Below are positions 1 through 9,675 of a stretch of 64,000 bases of DNA, one piece after another. The stretch comes from Entomortierella parvispora. Its lineage: Eukaryota; Mortierellomycota; Mortierellomycetes; Mortierellales; Mortierellaceae. The DNA lies in contig OY752145.1 in assembly GCA_963573315.1 (NCBI GenBank), positions 930,001 through 994,000 on the forward strand, written 5' to 3'. The notes below the pieces were generated by a model. It was not told the origin of the DNA. It did not search any database and worked only from the letters and a program-made list of their open reading frames with translations. The position numbers were made by a program, and so were the translations under genes. Positions within the stretch are counted from its first letter, which is position 1. Each line of letters starts with the position of its first letter.

Positions 1-306
1 CCGTGCATTCTCCCGTTGACGTTCTCTCTCTCTCTCTTTGCTCGCTCTCTGTGGACGCCACCATTTCTCACCTTCTTCTTTTTGTCTTCTTTCCCTTCAC
101 GCCTTCTCTCTCTTTGATCTCTCTTCTCCTTCTCTCCTCCTCATTGCCCGCTCTTTCCTCTCCCTCTCCTTTTCTCTTCCCTTCGTCCTTTACTCTGCTG
201 TCTCTTGATCAGCCACTACTCCTCCCATCCATCCATCCATCCATCCAACCAACCTTCCTTCTTTCCATCCAACCTTCCTCCCTTCCTCCCATCCAACCCC
301 TGCACC
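1..306 (+). promoter_or_regulatory. Leader/promoter region of Med20
   Basis: This stretch is strongly pyrimidine-rich on the plus strand (long TCTC/CTTC runs) and contains a (CCAT)n tract near 228-247 and CCTT/CCAT blocks up to the Med20 start. No gene can be supported here; the open frames that cross it are low-complexity and overlap Med20. It is most likely the core promoter and 5' UTR. No TATA box is obvious. Confidence 0.5.
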
Positions 307-1695
307 ATGGGCGCCACTTGTCTCGTCCACTGGAAGGACGCCAATGGCCAGCAATCCCTCACCCTCCTCACCGACAGACTCCACAAACAATTCCACGCCA
401 CCCCCATCGGCCGATGGACCATCAACTGGAAAGTCTTTCGCGACATCTCCCCCGTCTCTAAATCAGGCACCGGCAAAATGATGCATGTCGTCCACGTCCA
501 AGGCGGTGCCACCACAAAGGGCCTCCCCGCCGGTGCCCTCTCTGCAAACTCGACCGCCGCCGCCGCCGCCTCTGCCTCTGCCAATGCCGCCACCAGCTCA
601 GGAATAGGTGCTCTGGGCGCTAATCTTGGACCTGGCGCCACTGGTCCTGGTGCCGGTGGTGCTCTCGGAGGAAGCGCTGGACCCGGACCTGGATCGGCTG
701 CAAATGTCGGAGGTGTCTCTGGTCAGCAAACCGCTGGACAAGGCGTCGGCGTTTCTGGAGTCTCTGGGCAAGGCAATGTCGTCGGTGGTGGAACCGCTGG
801 TGGTGGCGGTGCAGGAAACCCAGGAGCGGCGACAGGACCAGGAGGACCTGGAAAGACTGGACTGGGGATCTTGCCCTCGGTGGCCGGTAGCCCTGGCACC
901 TCTGGATCAGGCGGACCCGGAAGCGCAGGAGCAGGATCTGGAAACGCAGGCGTAGGACAAGCGGATGCTTACAACACGACTGCCTGGTGTCTTATTGACG
1001 ACGGTGCCGTAGGAGTACAATCTTCGGCCTTACCTTCATCTGCTACCTCGAGTGTCGTCAACACCCCCATGAGCAGTGGACCTACAGCAGGACTCGACGC
1101 CCCACCAAAACGGAAGGCTGTTCTCGTCGAGGTCGAGAAGGATATCGAGGCCTTGATTGCAAAGCTAAAGAACCTCTGGGTCCACCGTCAGCATGCTCAA
1201 GTCGATGTAACCATTTCCTTGTCTTTTACTCGTTGACCGTCCGACATGTTACAAAAAGATCTTTGTGACTAACACTCATTCTGCCTTTTTGTTTTCAGGG
1301 ACATGTTTTTGATCTGGGCGACTTTATTGTACGAGTCGGCAACATCATGGTCGGATCTACAAGCTACAAGGGCATGCTCATCGAGGTACACTCTTCTGCT
1401 TTTTTATGAATTGCTCGAATACTCCTCACCATGAATATCCGAGTATTTAAACGCCATGTATGACCTAATTTGTCTCCCTTAGGTCGAATATCTCCCCCAA
1501 ACATCAAGTGCAACTGCTTCGAACGCGATCCTGGAAGAATTTGTCCGCTTGATCTCTCCACCCGGCGTGAACCTCTATACTCCCAACATGCTAGAATATC
1601 CATACGATCAAGTCGGTCTGGAGCCCGGAAGCTGGTCCATGCTTCATTCTGGATTCCAGTACATGACGCTCTTCAGGCGACAACACATCTTGTAA
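307..1695 (+). CDS. MED20: Mediator complex subunit 20 (Med20)
   Basis: Head-module subunit of the Mediator coactivator, which bridges transcription factors and RNA polymerase II in the nucleus. Three exons fit exactly (307-1206, 1299-1385, 1483-1695; GT-AG introns), giving 399 aa. The start lies in a good context (CACCATGG) and begins MGATCLVHWKD. The family fold is split: an N-terminal part (residues 1-60, WTINWKVFRD) and a C-terminal part (from about residue 225: AWCLIDDG, then FIVRVGNIMVGSTSYKG, LEYPYDQVGLEPGSW, ending FRRQHIL). Between them is an insertion of about 150 residues rich in Gly, Ala, Pro and Ser, which makes the protein much longer than typical Med20 (about 210 aa). The gene is convergent with Sgt2, with 155 bp between stops. 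The identification rests on recognisable Med20/TRFP conserved blocks. Confidence 0.88.
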
Positions 1696-1850
1696 ATAAA
1701 AAAAAAATAAATAAAAAAAGCATTCATCTTCTTGGGGTGGTTTATGTTTGAAAACAGCTATTTACAGCACTATACGGGAAAAAAAATGTTGAGGAGGAGC
1801 AAAATGTCAGATGAAAGAACAATACCAATGGCTGATGTAAAGATAAATCA

Positions 1851-3636
1851 TCATAGCCACTTACTCGACTCGTCATCCTGAGGGGGCTGGGGTGCGCCTC
1901 CCATGTTGCCCATCAAGCCACGGGCACTATAATGTGTAAAAAAAAGAGATAGAGAATGTTGGTTAGACTCTGTCCCATCCATTATCTATCAAAATAATAA
2001 TAATAAAAATGAAAAGAATATTCAGATATATTCACTTACGCCTCAGCAAGCTCGGGATTCCTCATCATCTCCTCCATGTTGGGGGGTCCACCGCCGGCCA
2101 TCATGCGCTGAGCCATTTGCTGCATGGCAGGGTTGCTCATCAACGAGTTCAAGGCACCGGACTGCATCATCTGCTGAGCCATGTTCATCAAAGCAGGGTT
2201 GCTCATCAAGCTAGCCAGATCGGGCATACCACCGGCACCACCGCCCAACGCACTCAAATCGGGGAATCCAGCTGGCAACCCTCCTGCACCGGCACCAGCG
2301 CCAGCTCCTCCACGGGCCGATGGCGCCACTTCGTTATCGCGGGCCTTGGAACGGGCGGTGGCAAGAGAGCTCTTCATGGTGGCATTGTTGGGCTCAAGAG
2401 CCAAACCCTTCTCGTACGCAGTGACAGCCTCCTTGTACTTTCCAACAGAGAAGTAGGCGTGGCCGAGACGGGAGTAGGCCTTGCTGTAAGAGGGATCCAC
2501 CTCTGCAGCCTTGAGAGAGTCAGAAATGGCGTTCTGGTGATCACCCATCTGACTGTAAGCAGCAGCACTAGTATTTACGATGGATCATCATTTGTTTAGC
2601 AAAAAAGGACGAATAAAACGTTCGAAAGCCCATGATAGGTGTCGACCATCTCCAAAAGAAATTACCGGTTGGCATAGTAGACAGCGTTCGAAGGGTTCAA
2701 GACAATGGCCTCTCCGTACAAGCGGATGGCCTCGGCGTACTCCTTCTCGTTCACCTTGCGGTTTCCTAGTAAAGCGAGATGACAGTAAAATTAATTAGCA
2801 AACTGGGCGTACTGACAGCACCGCAAAAACAAGAGGGGGGTTTTTTTACCTGCAACCTTCAATTCCTCGGCGTCCTTCTTTTGTTCAGCAGTGGGCTCGG
2901 AGGACCTGGCGGGAGCAGCAGAGGCAGCAGAGGCAGCAGAGGCAACAGAGGCAGTGGCAGTGGAGGAAGCAGCAGCGCTGGCAGCGGCAGTCTGTCAAGA
3001 CAACAGAGAGTCATCATATTAGTTTTGCTGCCAAGATATGCCCAAAGCATCGAATCGGCTTGTGTCCTGTGCATTGTCGGCTGGTCGTTTACTCAGAGCT
3101 GTTCTCTCCCTTGTCCTCTTTTTGCACTCCAGCGCTAACCGATCGCGCGCTTGGGCAGGGTCCCTATCCAGAATTCACGCTTCGTTCCATTGTTTCCATG
3201 GTCCATGTTTATACAGTCTGCAATACCAAGCAGCAGTTCAGATTCATTTGGCGCTCTACCTTGTTTCCAAGCTTCTTTTGGGCATTGACAAAGACATCAA
3301 AGATGGACACAAGAGTAGCGGGCTTGGTGCTGTAGGTCTGTGCCTGCACGGCATCGGTCAGATCAACACCAAAGGCCTCTCCAATGCACTGGATGGCAAC
3401 TATGTGAGAAAGAAATCAGAGCAGTTAATTTCAGGCCCACCTCCATCAATGAAGGGCTGATCCTCTTTTGAGCGTCGCGTCCATGCCAAGAAGCAACCCT
3501 GGCCCACAGCGGTTAAAAACTGGCCAGTACCTTCGACTCCCTCAGCATCATCCTGCTTGATGGTGCCATTGTTGATGGAGGTTTGGAGGAACTCGAGGAT
3601 AGAGAACACGAGATGCTTTTGCTTGTCGTCAGCCAT
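1851..3636 (-). CDS. SGT2: Small glutamine-rich TPR co-chaperone Sgt2/SGTA
   Basis: Cytosolic co-chaperone that hands tail-anchored proteins to the GET pathway and binds Hsp70/Hsp90. Six exons with consistent phases (3636-3531, 3399-3260, 2991-2850, 2765-2666, 2567-2040, 1926-1851) give 363 aa. The N-terminus (FSILEFLQTSINNGTIKQDD) is the Sgt2/SGTA homodimerisation domain that binds Get4/Get5. An Ala/Ser-rich linker follows, then three TPR repeats (about 125-240; for example KAYSRLGHAYFSVGKY). The C-terminus is rich in Gly, Met and Gln (LMSNPALMNMAQQMMQSGAL, NMEEMMRNPELAEA), the hydrophobic client-binding region. Length and architecture match the family. It runs in the same direction as the upstream cyclin gene, about 200 bp away. 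Confidence 0.93.
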
Positions 3637-3842
3637 GGTATGTGTGGGAATATGGAGTAATGGGAACGGATGAAGATGTCAAAATGCACGACAGACGCAT
3701 GCCATAAAAAGAAGCGGATGGAAAGAAACGAGGTAGGTGGCACGTGACACCCTTTTTTTTTGGTGGAACTGGATGATAGATTGATACGCGACTATGGACT
3801 GTCTCCTAGTAGACTGGAGGAGATAAATCCCAGAGGCGCGTC

Positions 3843-6840
3843 CTAGAAAAAGTTCTGGCGCGAAGACATGAAAAGGGTTTGGCGTGCGGACTCGAGGCAA
3901 TGGTCTACCTGGTATCTTGCCCCGAGGAATCGCAGATCTAAAGCTAGATCTTGCCCGACCAGCTTCTTGAACGCGGCAAGACAAGGCTCTAATTCAGCAC
4001 TCGTGTACCGTGTGAGTTCAGCGAGTTCCACAGTCCACGATTCTTCTCTTGCTTTGACGGCTATGTGTAATGCCTTGATGTGTGAAAAAAAAAAGTGAGC
4101 TGCAGGTTCCCACGCCCCCCCAGTTTTTATCTACAAAGGAAGAGCCACCATATCATCGTTTCTTACAGCAGCAGCGATTCGGGACGCGGTGAAGGGTAGA
4201 AGCTGGTCTGATACCAGACTTAAATCACAGAGGAACTAGTAGGGACAATTGGAGTGGGAGTTAGTCATTGAAAAGAGGAGCCTTGGTGAGGCAATTGCAT
4301 GAAAGACTCCATCTCCATCTTACATCGACCAAGGGCGTAGTCAGTTGATCCTCGGTTATAGCCCTTTTGAAGTACTCTGCGAAACTGTTTGACGTTGCCG
4401 CCACCATATCGAAATTCAGACGGACAAGAATGTCCAGTTCAGTCAACGCGATCTCTTTCTTTGAGTACGCATCCAGACAGAGAGCTGTGAGATCGCTCGT
4501 ACTAAATGTTTTGACGTTCTCATCGAGTTTTCTGTACGGTTCGCAAGAAAAAAAACAGGGCAGAGTAAGGATACTGCTACATGACAGGCAAGCACCTCTA
4601 TCAAGAACTGTCATAACAAAGCAGCGAGGTGCTGGATATTAAACTCACCCAGCAATCATTAGAGAGCACAAGCCTGCGCATTGAAGCTTGTCTACAGGAA
4701 CCGGGTTGTGAACTCTTTCACTTAGGTATCGGTCCATTATATGAACTAGTTTGGTATTCGAACAGACAACAAAAAGCAGAGGAGCGTTGTTAATGAATGA
4801 GGTACTGTGGTGTCAAAAAAAAAGAGGTCATAAAGTGTGTAACGATGGTTCTTACCTGCGCAATGCAATGTGGACGTCTGAAAGTCAAAGACACCGTAGC
4901 TCATCTCGATTAGCCACTCTACAAGTGTGAGACGCATCCTAGGGAGGAGTTGCTGTTGATGTAAAAGATAGTTATGGCGACAGTGCCGACTCTACAAGTT
5001 CCCATCAAGATTTCAAAACGAAAGGTTAGGCAAGCAGGCAAACGGAGAAACGATACAACAGCATGACTTGTTGACGCGGAGGGAACCGGGTGTTTACCTC
5101 AATCTCCTGCAGGTACTCCAGCGAGTCGTTGGCATACTCTTGCCAGTAAAACTCGTTTTCAGGAAAAGGGTTCTTGACGTTCAGACTAGGTTTTTTTGTC
5201 ACTACAAAGAGATGGAGCATGAAGGAAAACGTGCCGTGTGTGAGCGTCCTGCGCACGGGAGAAATAAATCATCGTGTGGACGATTTGCATTCATTTGCTC
5301 CTTTTGGGACGGTCGACGGGCGATCGAAACAAAAACATGTTGTGTAACATTGAGCACGCGTCGTGGATGGATGGACAATCACCTTTGGCGGGGTATGTTG
5401 GGGTCGGAGGTCCGTCGATGCCAAAGGACGCCACCATCTGCTCCACAGAAAGAAACACAGGCAGGCAGGCAGGCAAGCAGATACCCATAAGCAAAGACAG
5501 GCACGTAGAGAAAAGAGAGGAGCAAGCAAGTCAGTGTATCAATCAGGACCACGTCAACTGAAAACGACCAAACCAAAGAGAAAAAAGGAGTCGCTGATCT
5601 GCATCAAAACAGTGCAGAAAGGGGCCATCAATGGCATCAACTAAACAACAAGGTCATCGGCAACAACACCGTCAATTGACGCGTCGCAGGTTTAGCTAGA
5701 TCTTGCTCTTCCCAACGGATGTCTTTGGCCACCACACGGAAAAGGAAATTCGACCAATCCATATCGGTGTTTTGACCCTTGCTTTGTTCTCTGCTGACAA
5801 CCAAGGGCCTAGAGGAGAGGGGCAAACGCAGAGTTGGGGTTTCTAATCATCCCCCAGAGATGAGCCACCAGTGAGGGAAATGGGGACAGGGAGCCATGAA
5901 AAGAAGAGAGTCCATATAGCACAAACCATGGTGGGAGCAGCTCCCTCTATCTTGCATGGACACAGGCACACACACACTCACGTACACACTTTGCCACAGA
6001 TATTCCCAAAGGCCCCTCCACCCTCTGTCTCTCACCCACACGTGCTCCCATGCAGAGAGGCATGTTCCATGAGAACATCAAACTTACCGAAACATCTGCA
6101 TCCGGTACAGTAGTGGATATGTCCTGGAGCGGCCGTCTGCTACGCGTCTCTGATTTGATGCCAAGCGCAAACGGGTCGTTCAAATACAAGTTGGAGAGTT
6201 CTTCTTTCTCGTCATTGAATGATATAGTCAGGCCGCTGGCTAGACAACTGATCTCGCTGCCCGTCGACTGCCGGTTAAGCTTCGGGGGCCTCTTGGCAAT
6301 CTCTTTGGATGTTCTAGCCTTCCTGTCAGGGACATCATTCTTGGGCCGCTTGTTGCTCATCATGTCGGGAGTATCCCCAGATGAGTCCCAGAAATCGCTT
6401 GCTGATTTTCCCTTCCTGCCCGCAAAGCGAGGGTCGTTGAGGGCCCCTTGTCTTCCCAGGAGAGGTCGTGGTGGGAGGTTTGCTCCATCCTTTTGTCCAG
6501 TCCGAGCAAGAAAGTCATGGGTCAAGCCATCCGTCAACTTGTTGCCTAGTCCCTTGTGCGGCCCTCTCGGGCGCATCGTCGGCGATTCCACTGCTCTTTT
6601 CTTGGGCGCACTCGCCAATGTGGAGAATGATACGCTAGACTCTGAGTGCGACTGCCGAGTATCAAATTCATGAAAGGTCGAGCTTGACTGGATTTTCGGG
6701 GTCAAGTACGTACAGCTGCTGCTGGACCTTGGTGTTTTATCCCCAAACGAGGCCTCCTCCTGGTCTTGATACAGTGTGGCGGTGGACGAGGCCGAAGGGG
6801 CAGGCGAGGTTTTAGAGGAATTGAGCGGGGACTCCATCAT
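3843..6840 (-). CDS. Cyclin with A/B-type features and N-terminal destruction-box-like motif
   Basis: Regulatory subunit of a cyclin-dependent kinase. Eight exons join in phase (6840-6088, 5437-5383, 5201-5098, 4952-4856, 4745-4649, 4531-4324, 4235-4167, 4073-3843), giving 537 aa. The first 250 residues are Ser/Thr- and basic-rich, with RRPLQDIST near residue 235, a D-box-like RxxL element for APC/C degradation. The cyclin N-fold follows: EFYWQEYANDSLEYLQEIE, RMRLTLVEWLIEMSYGVFDF, IMDRYLSERV, KLQCAGLCSLMIAGKLDENV. A C-terminal cyclin fold then runs to the stop. MRxxLVEWL and the paired folds define a cyclin, but divergence leaves the A, B or other subclass open. An in-frame ATG at 6882 would add 14 residues; I prefer 6840 because of its ATGATG context. 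Intron 1 is unusually long at about 650 nt. Confidence 0.82.
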
Positions 6841-8683
6841 GGCTGTAGTGTTCTCCTCATACACAGACACACACACAGTCAAAGAGACGATCGCTCGTTC
6901 TCAAAAGGGAGCAACGGGACAAGAGGGAAAGTAAGGAGGAGGTTTGGAAGGAAGGGGTGGGATGGATGTTGTAAGTGGGTGAAGGGGAGGAGAAGGGGTG
7001 CTTTGGGGGGAGTCAAGGTGTTGTGTTTACTTGTGACGACGGGACAGGACAGACAAGAAAGAGCAGGATAGGACAGAGAGGCAGAGAAAGAGCCAGCGAC
7101 AAGAGAAGAGGAAAGGGGACTGGAGCGAAAAAAAAAAAAAAAAAAAAAAAAAAAGAGAGAGAGCGAAAGTGGGGCGGAATACAGGGGTGACGATGAACAG
7201 TCGCACCGAGGAAGATGGCGGCGATTGTCGATGGATGGAAGGCCAGTGACCAGGGACCGAATGCAAAAGAGATGGATGCGATGAAGATGGTGGAGAGCAG
7301 CGGCAGCAGCCCAGGGCAGAGGTGGTGGGGGGAGAGGACAGGAAAAGAAAGAAGAAAAGAAAGAAGAGAAGGAGAGAAGAGACGAGAGGAAAAAGAAAGA
7401 ACTGCTGCAGCCGAAGGGGAAAGGAGTGAAGGGCCGAGCAAAAGGAGAACCCAAGAAAGAAGAAAGCTGACAAGAGGAGAGGAGAGGAGAAGAACCAACG
7501 CCGTCTTGGTCGCTCGTCGTTGTCGTCGTCGTTTTCGTCCTTCACGCGCAGTCAAAGAATGCAGATGCCATGGCGTCGGTCTCTTGAAATCGAGAACAGT
7601 CGAATCCCATGGTTCCCATGGCGGCGGCATTCATTGTTTCGCTACTGTTGTTTGTTTGCCACCTCATTGGCATCACAGCGTCGGATGTCGACTCGAGTTA
7701 GGAAACGCCGCCTCCTCCTTGTCTCCTCCTTTCTTCCTACTCAGCTCTATCCGTTTTTCTCAGCTCAATCCACATCCAATCCAATACACTGTCCCGTTCC
7801 CCCTTTCACTCCCGCGCAGACTGACTGCTTTCAGACGTGCGATCCAGGCACCAACACAGAAAAAGACCGTCGTTTGTTGGCTCCCAATCATGTTTGATTA
7901 TAATCTCTCCTTTGTGGTGCTGGTGGGTTTATAGATGGATGGACACATGGAAACAATGGGCCGCTATTCCTCCCGGGAGGTTGATTGCCTAATAGTTGTT
8001 TGCACCTTCTAAGCTCCTCTCCTTGTCCCCCACACTATCTGTCGCAGAAACTTCTCCGATCCACGGCCCTGGTTCTAAAAAGTCCAGGTCAATAACTTTT
8101 ATTCAATGAATAAGAAAAGGTCCAAAAGCAAAGCTTCGTTTCCTGGAGCAATTGCTCCGCAGAAAGTTGTAGATTTCATCCAGAAGCCCGCTTTTGTCTC
8201 TCCATAATCCTCATATTCTTTGACTTGCACATCGCCACTTTTGCTCACCATATCATTCTCCTTGTGCTTCACGATCAGATATCGCCGAACATTGGCTCAA
8301 GAAAAAAAAAGAACGGAAATTTAAAGTAATGTCCACGTGACAATTGCCACCAATTTGAGTGTGCATTGCGCCCAAAAGATCAGATCTTTTTGCCTTGTCC
8401 CTTGGGGCAAGAAGCGACGAGCCGCGATCATGTCGCTTTCTTCAAGAGTGCATCCCCAAACCCTTCTGATGCAAGTCCATTAACTGGTTAACGACGTGTT
8501 GGTCTTGCCTTCCGCCACCATTATGGAAAGTTCAGGTTTCTCCCTGGCTAAGGCTAAAAAATTCAAATGGGCTGAAGCTGAGCAAGATTGTTCTTTTCTT
8601 TTTCTCCTTTCTCTTTCCCATCCATCCTCACCCTTCCCATATTCGCTCTTACACCCCTCCTTTCCATCTCGCATCTTTAAGCC
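6841..8683. other. Divergent intergenic region, homopurine-rich, no gene seen
   Basis: The gap of 1.84 kb between the cyclin start (-) and the PPxY membrane protein start (+) shows no supportable gene. Positions about 6890-7510 are purine-rich on the plus strand, so pyrimidine-rich on the cyclin sense strand, and include an A27 run at 7128-7154 and GAAA/GAGA repeats at 7340-7490. The long open frames there are low-complexity Ser/Leu/Phe or Arg/Glu/Lys translations. From 7510 to 8683 the sequence is of mixed composition and probably holds both promoters; a TTTCTC-rich leader (8590-8680) precedes the 8684 start. Confidence 0.5.
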
Positions 8684-9190
8684 ATGAGTGTTGTCCTCAG
8701 TCTCGGTTCATCAGCGACAGCTTCTAATACAAAGCCATCAACGTCAATAACAGCGTCTTCATCAATCCCACACATCTCCATTGCACCACCCACATACACA
8801 GCCGAATTCCCTGCTGATCCAAATGCACATCCTGTTGATAATCAAGATCACTCCATGGCAACCATCATGATCATTGTCTGTGCAATCGGGTTCCTAGGCT
8901 TTGGGATCGGATGTTTTCGTCTAAGGCGGATGCAACGTTTTCGCACTTCCAAAAAACAAAGTACTTTCGCAATCGTCAGTGAACCAACGTCTGAATCGAC
9001 GAATACAGACTCGAAGGAGGATCTATTCCCTGCCTCTGTCAACCAAGAGCGTAATGATTATCATGGTCCACCTCCACAATATACCCAAAGGATCGAACCA
9101 GCCCAGTCCCATGTAGTCATTACCTTCCCATCTGTTACCTCAACCTTCGACTCGACACTACCGCCATCATCGCCACCCCCCCTCCTTTGA
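8684..9190 (+). CDS. Small single-pass membrane protein with PPxY motifs
   Basis: Intronless ORF of 168 aa, not recognised as a named family. It has a Ser/Thr-rich N-terminal segment (1-57), one transmembrane helix at about 58-78 (MATIMIIVCAIGFLGFGIGC) and a juxtamembrane basic cluster (RLRRMQRFRTSKK, 79-91), which by the positive-inside rule puts the C-terminus in the cytosol. The hydrophilic tail carries a PPPQY motif at 129-133; a second PPTY lies at 35-38 on the other side. PPxY is the ligand of Nedd4/Rsp5 WW domains, so a role as a ubiquitin-ligase adaptor or substrate is a reasonable guess, no more. No clear cleavable signal peptide is visible. The start at 8684 follows a CT-rich leader. 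Confidence 0.65.
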   Translation: MSVVLSLGSSATASNTKPSTSITASSSIPHISIAPPTYTAEFPADPNAHPVDNQDHSMATIMIIVCAIGFLGFGIGCFRLRRMQRFRTSKKQSTFAIVSEPTSESTNTDSKEDLFPASVNQERNDYHGPPPQYTQRIEPAQSHVVITFPSVTSTFDSTLPPSSPPPLL

Positions 9191-9675
9191 TTCTCATTCT
9201 TAGTCAACGTTGTTACTCATGTCGGGGTGTCTACCTGAACGGCACGACAACAATAAAAAGGCGGAGCGCGGAAAAAAAATCTTTGGGCTGTAGAGAAAAA
9301 AAAAACGCCTGCTGGCATTTACGCCACAGAGAGCCACCGGAGCGGCAGGACAGCCTTTTCTTCCTCGTCATCCACCCCCTAGGAAGTCATGAGAATGCGG
9401 GGACTTCCCTATGTCTTGACAGTCTTTCAGTGCACAGTTTAAAGGAGCCATAGATTCATGGGTAGCGCCTTCCCTACTTTCGATTTCCTTTGTTGAATTC
9501 TTCTATGTAAAGTTGCATTCTTCATCGGAAATAAATCACTTTTTCTTTCTTTTATTGAGGCACACTGGTCTAGCGTCGAAAATTCCTTGGGTTTAGTTTG
9601 CTTTCCTTCATCTGCTGTGCTTATTTTTCCTTGGGGGTCGCCTCCTGAATCTCGCTCACATGGTCGACAGCGGCA
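9191..9675. other. Intergenic region between convergent genes
   Basis: This 485-bp stretch between the PPxY protein stop and the Vps1 stop shows no gene. It holds AATAAA-like sequences near 9530 suitable for 3' end formation. An open reading of about 20 codons on the minus strand (9680-9621) continues in the wrong phase from the last Vps1 intron, so I did not include it. Confidence 0.4.

Noticed and set aside
5637..5825. Possible extra cyclin exon (DMDWSNFLFRVVAKDIRWEE)
   Set aside because: Its acceptor phase does not match exon 1, while joining exon 1 directly to 5437-5383 keeps the phase to the end of the gene.
7013..7630. Long minus-strand open frame of 205 codons
   Set aside because: It is the translation of a homopyrimidine tract (Ser, Leu, Phe, Pro runs); low complexity, no start context, lies in the cyclin upstream region.
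9621..9675. Longer Vps1 C-terminus ([20 protein letters not shown])
   Set aside because: This reading is in a different phase from that set by the last intron; the carried phase gives a TAA at 9676-9678.
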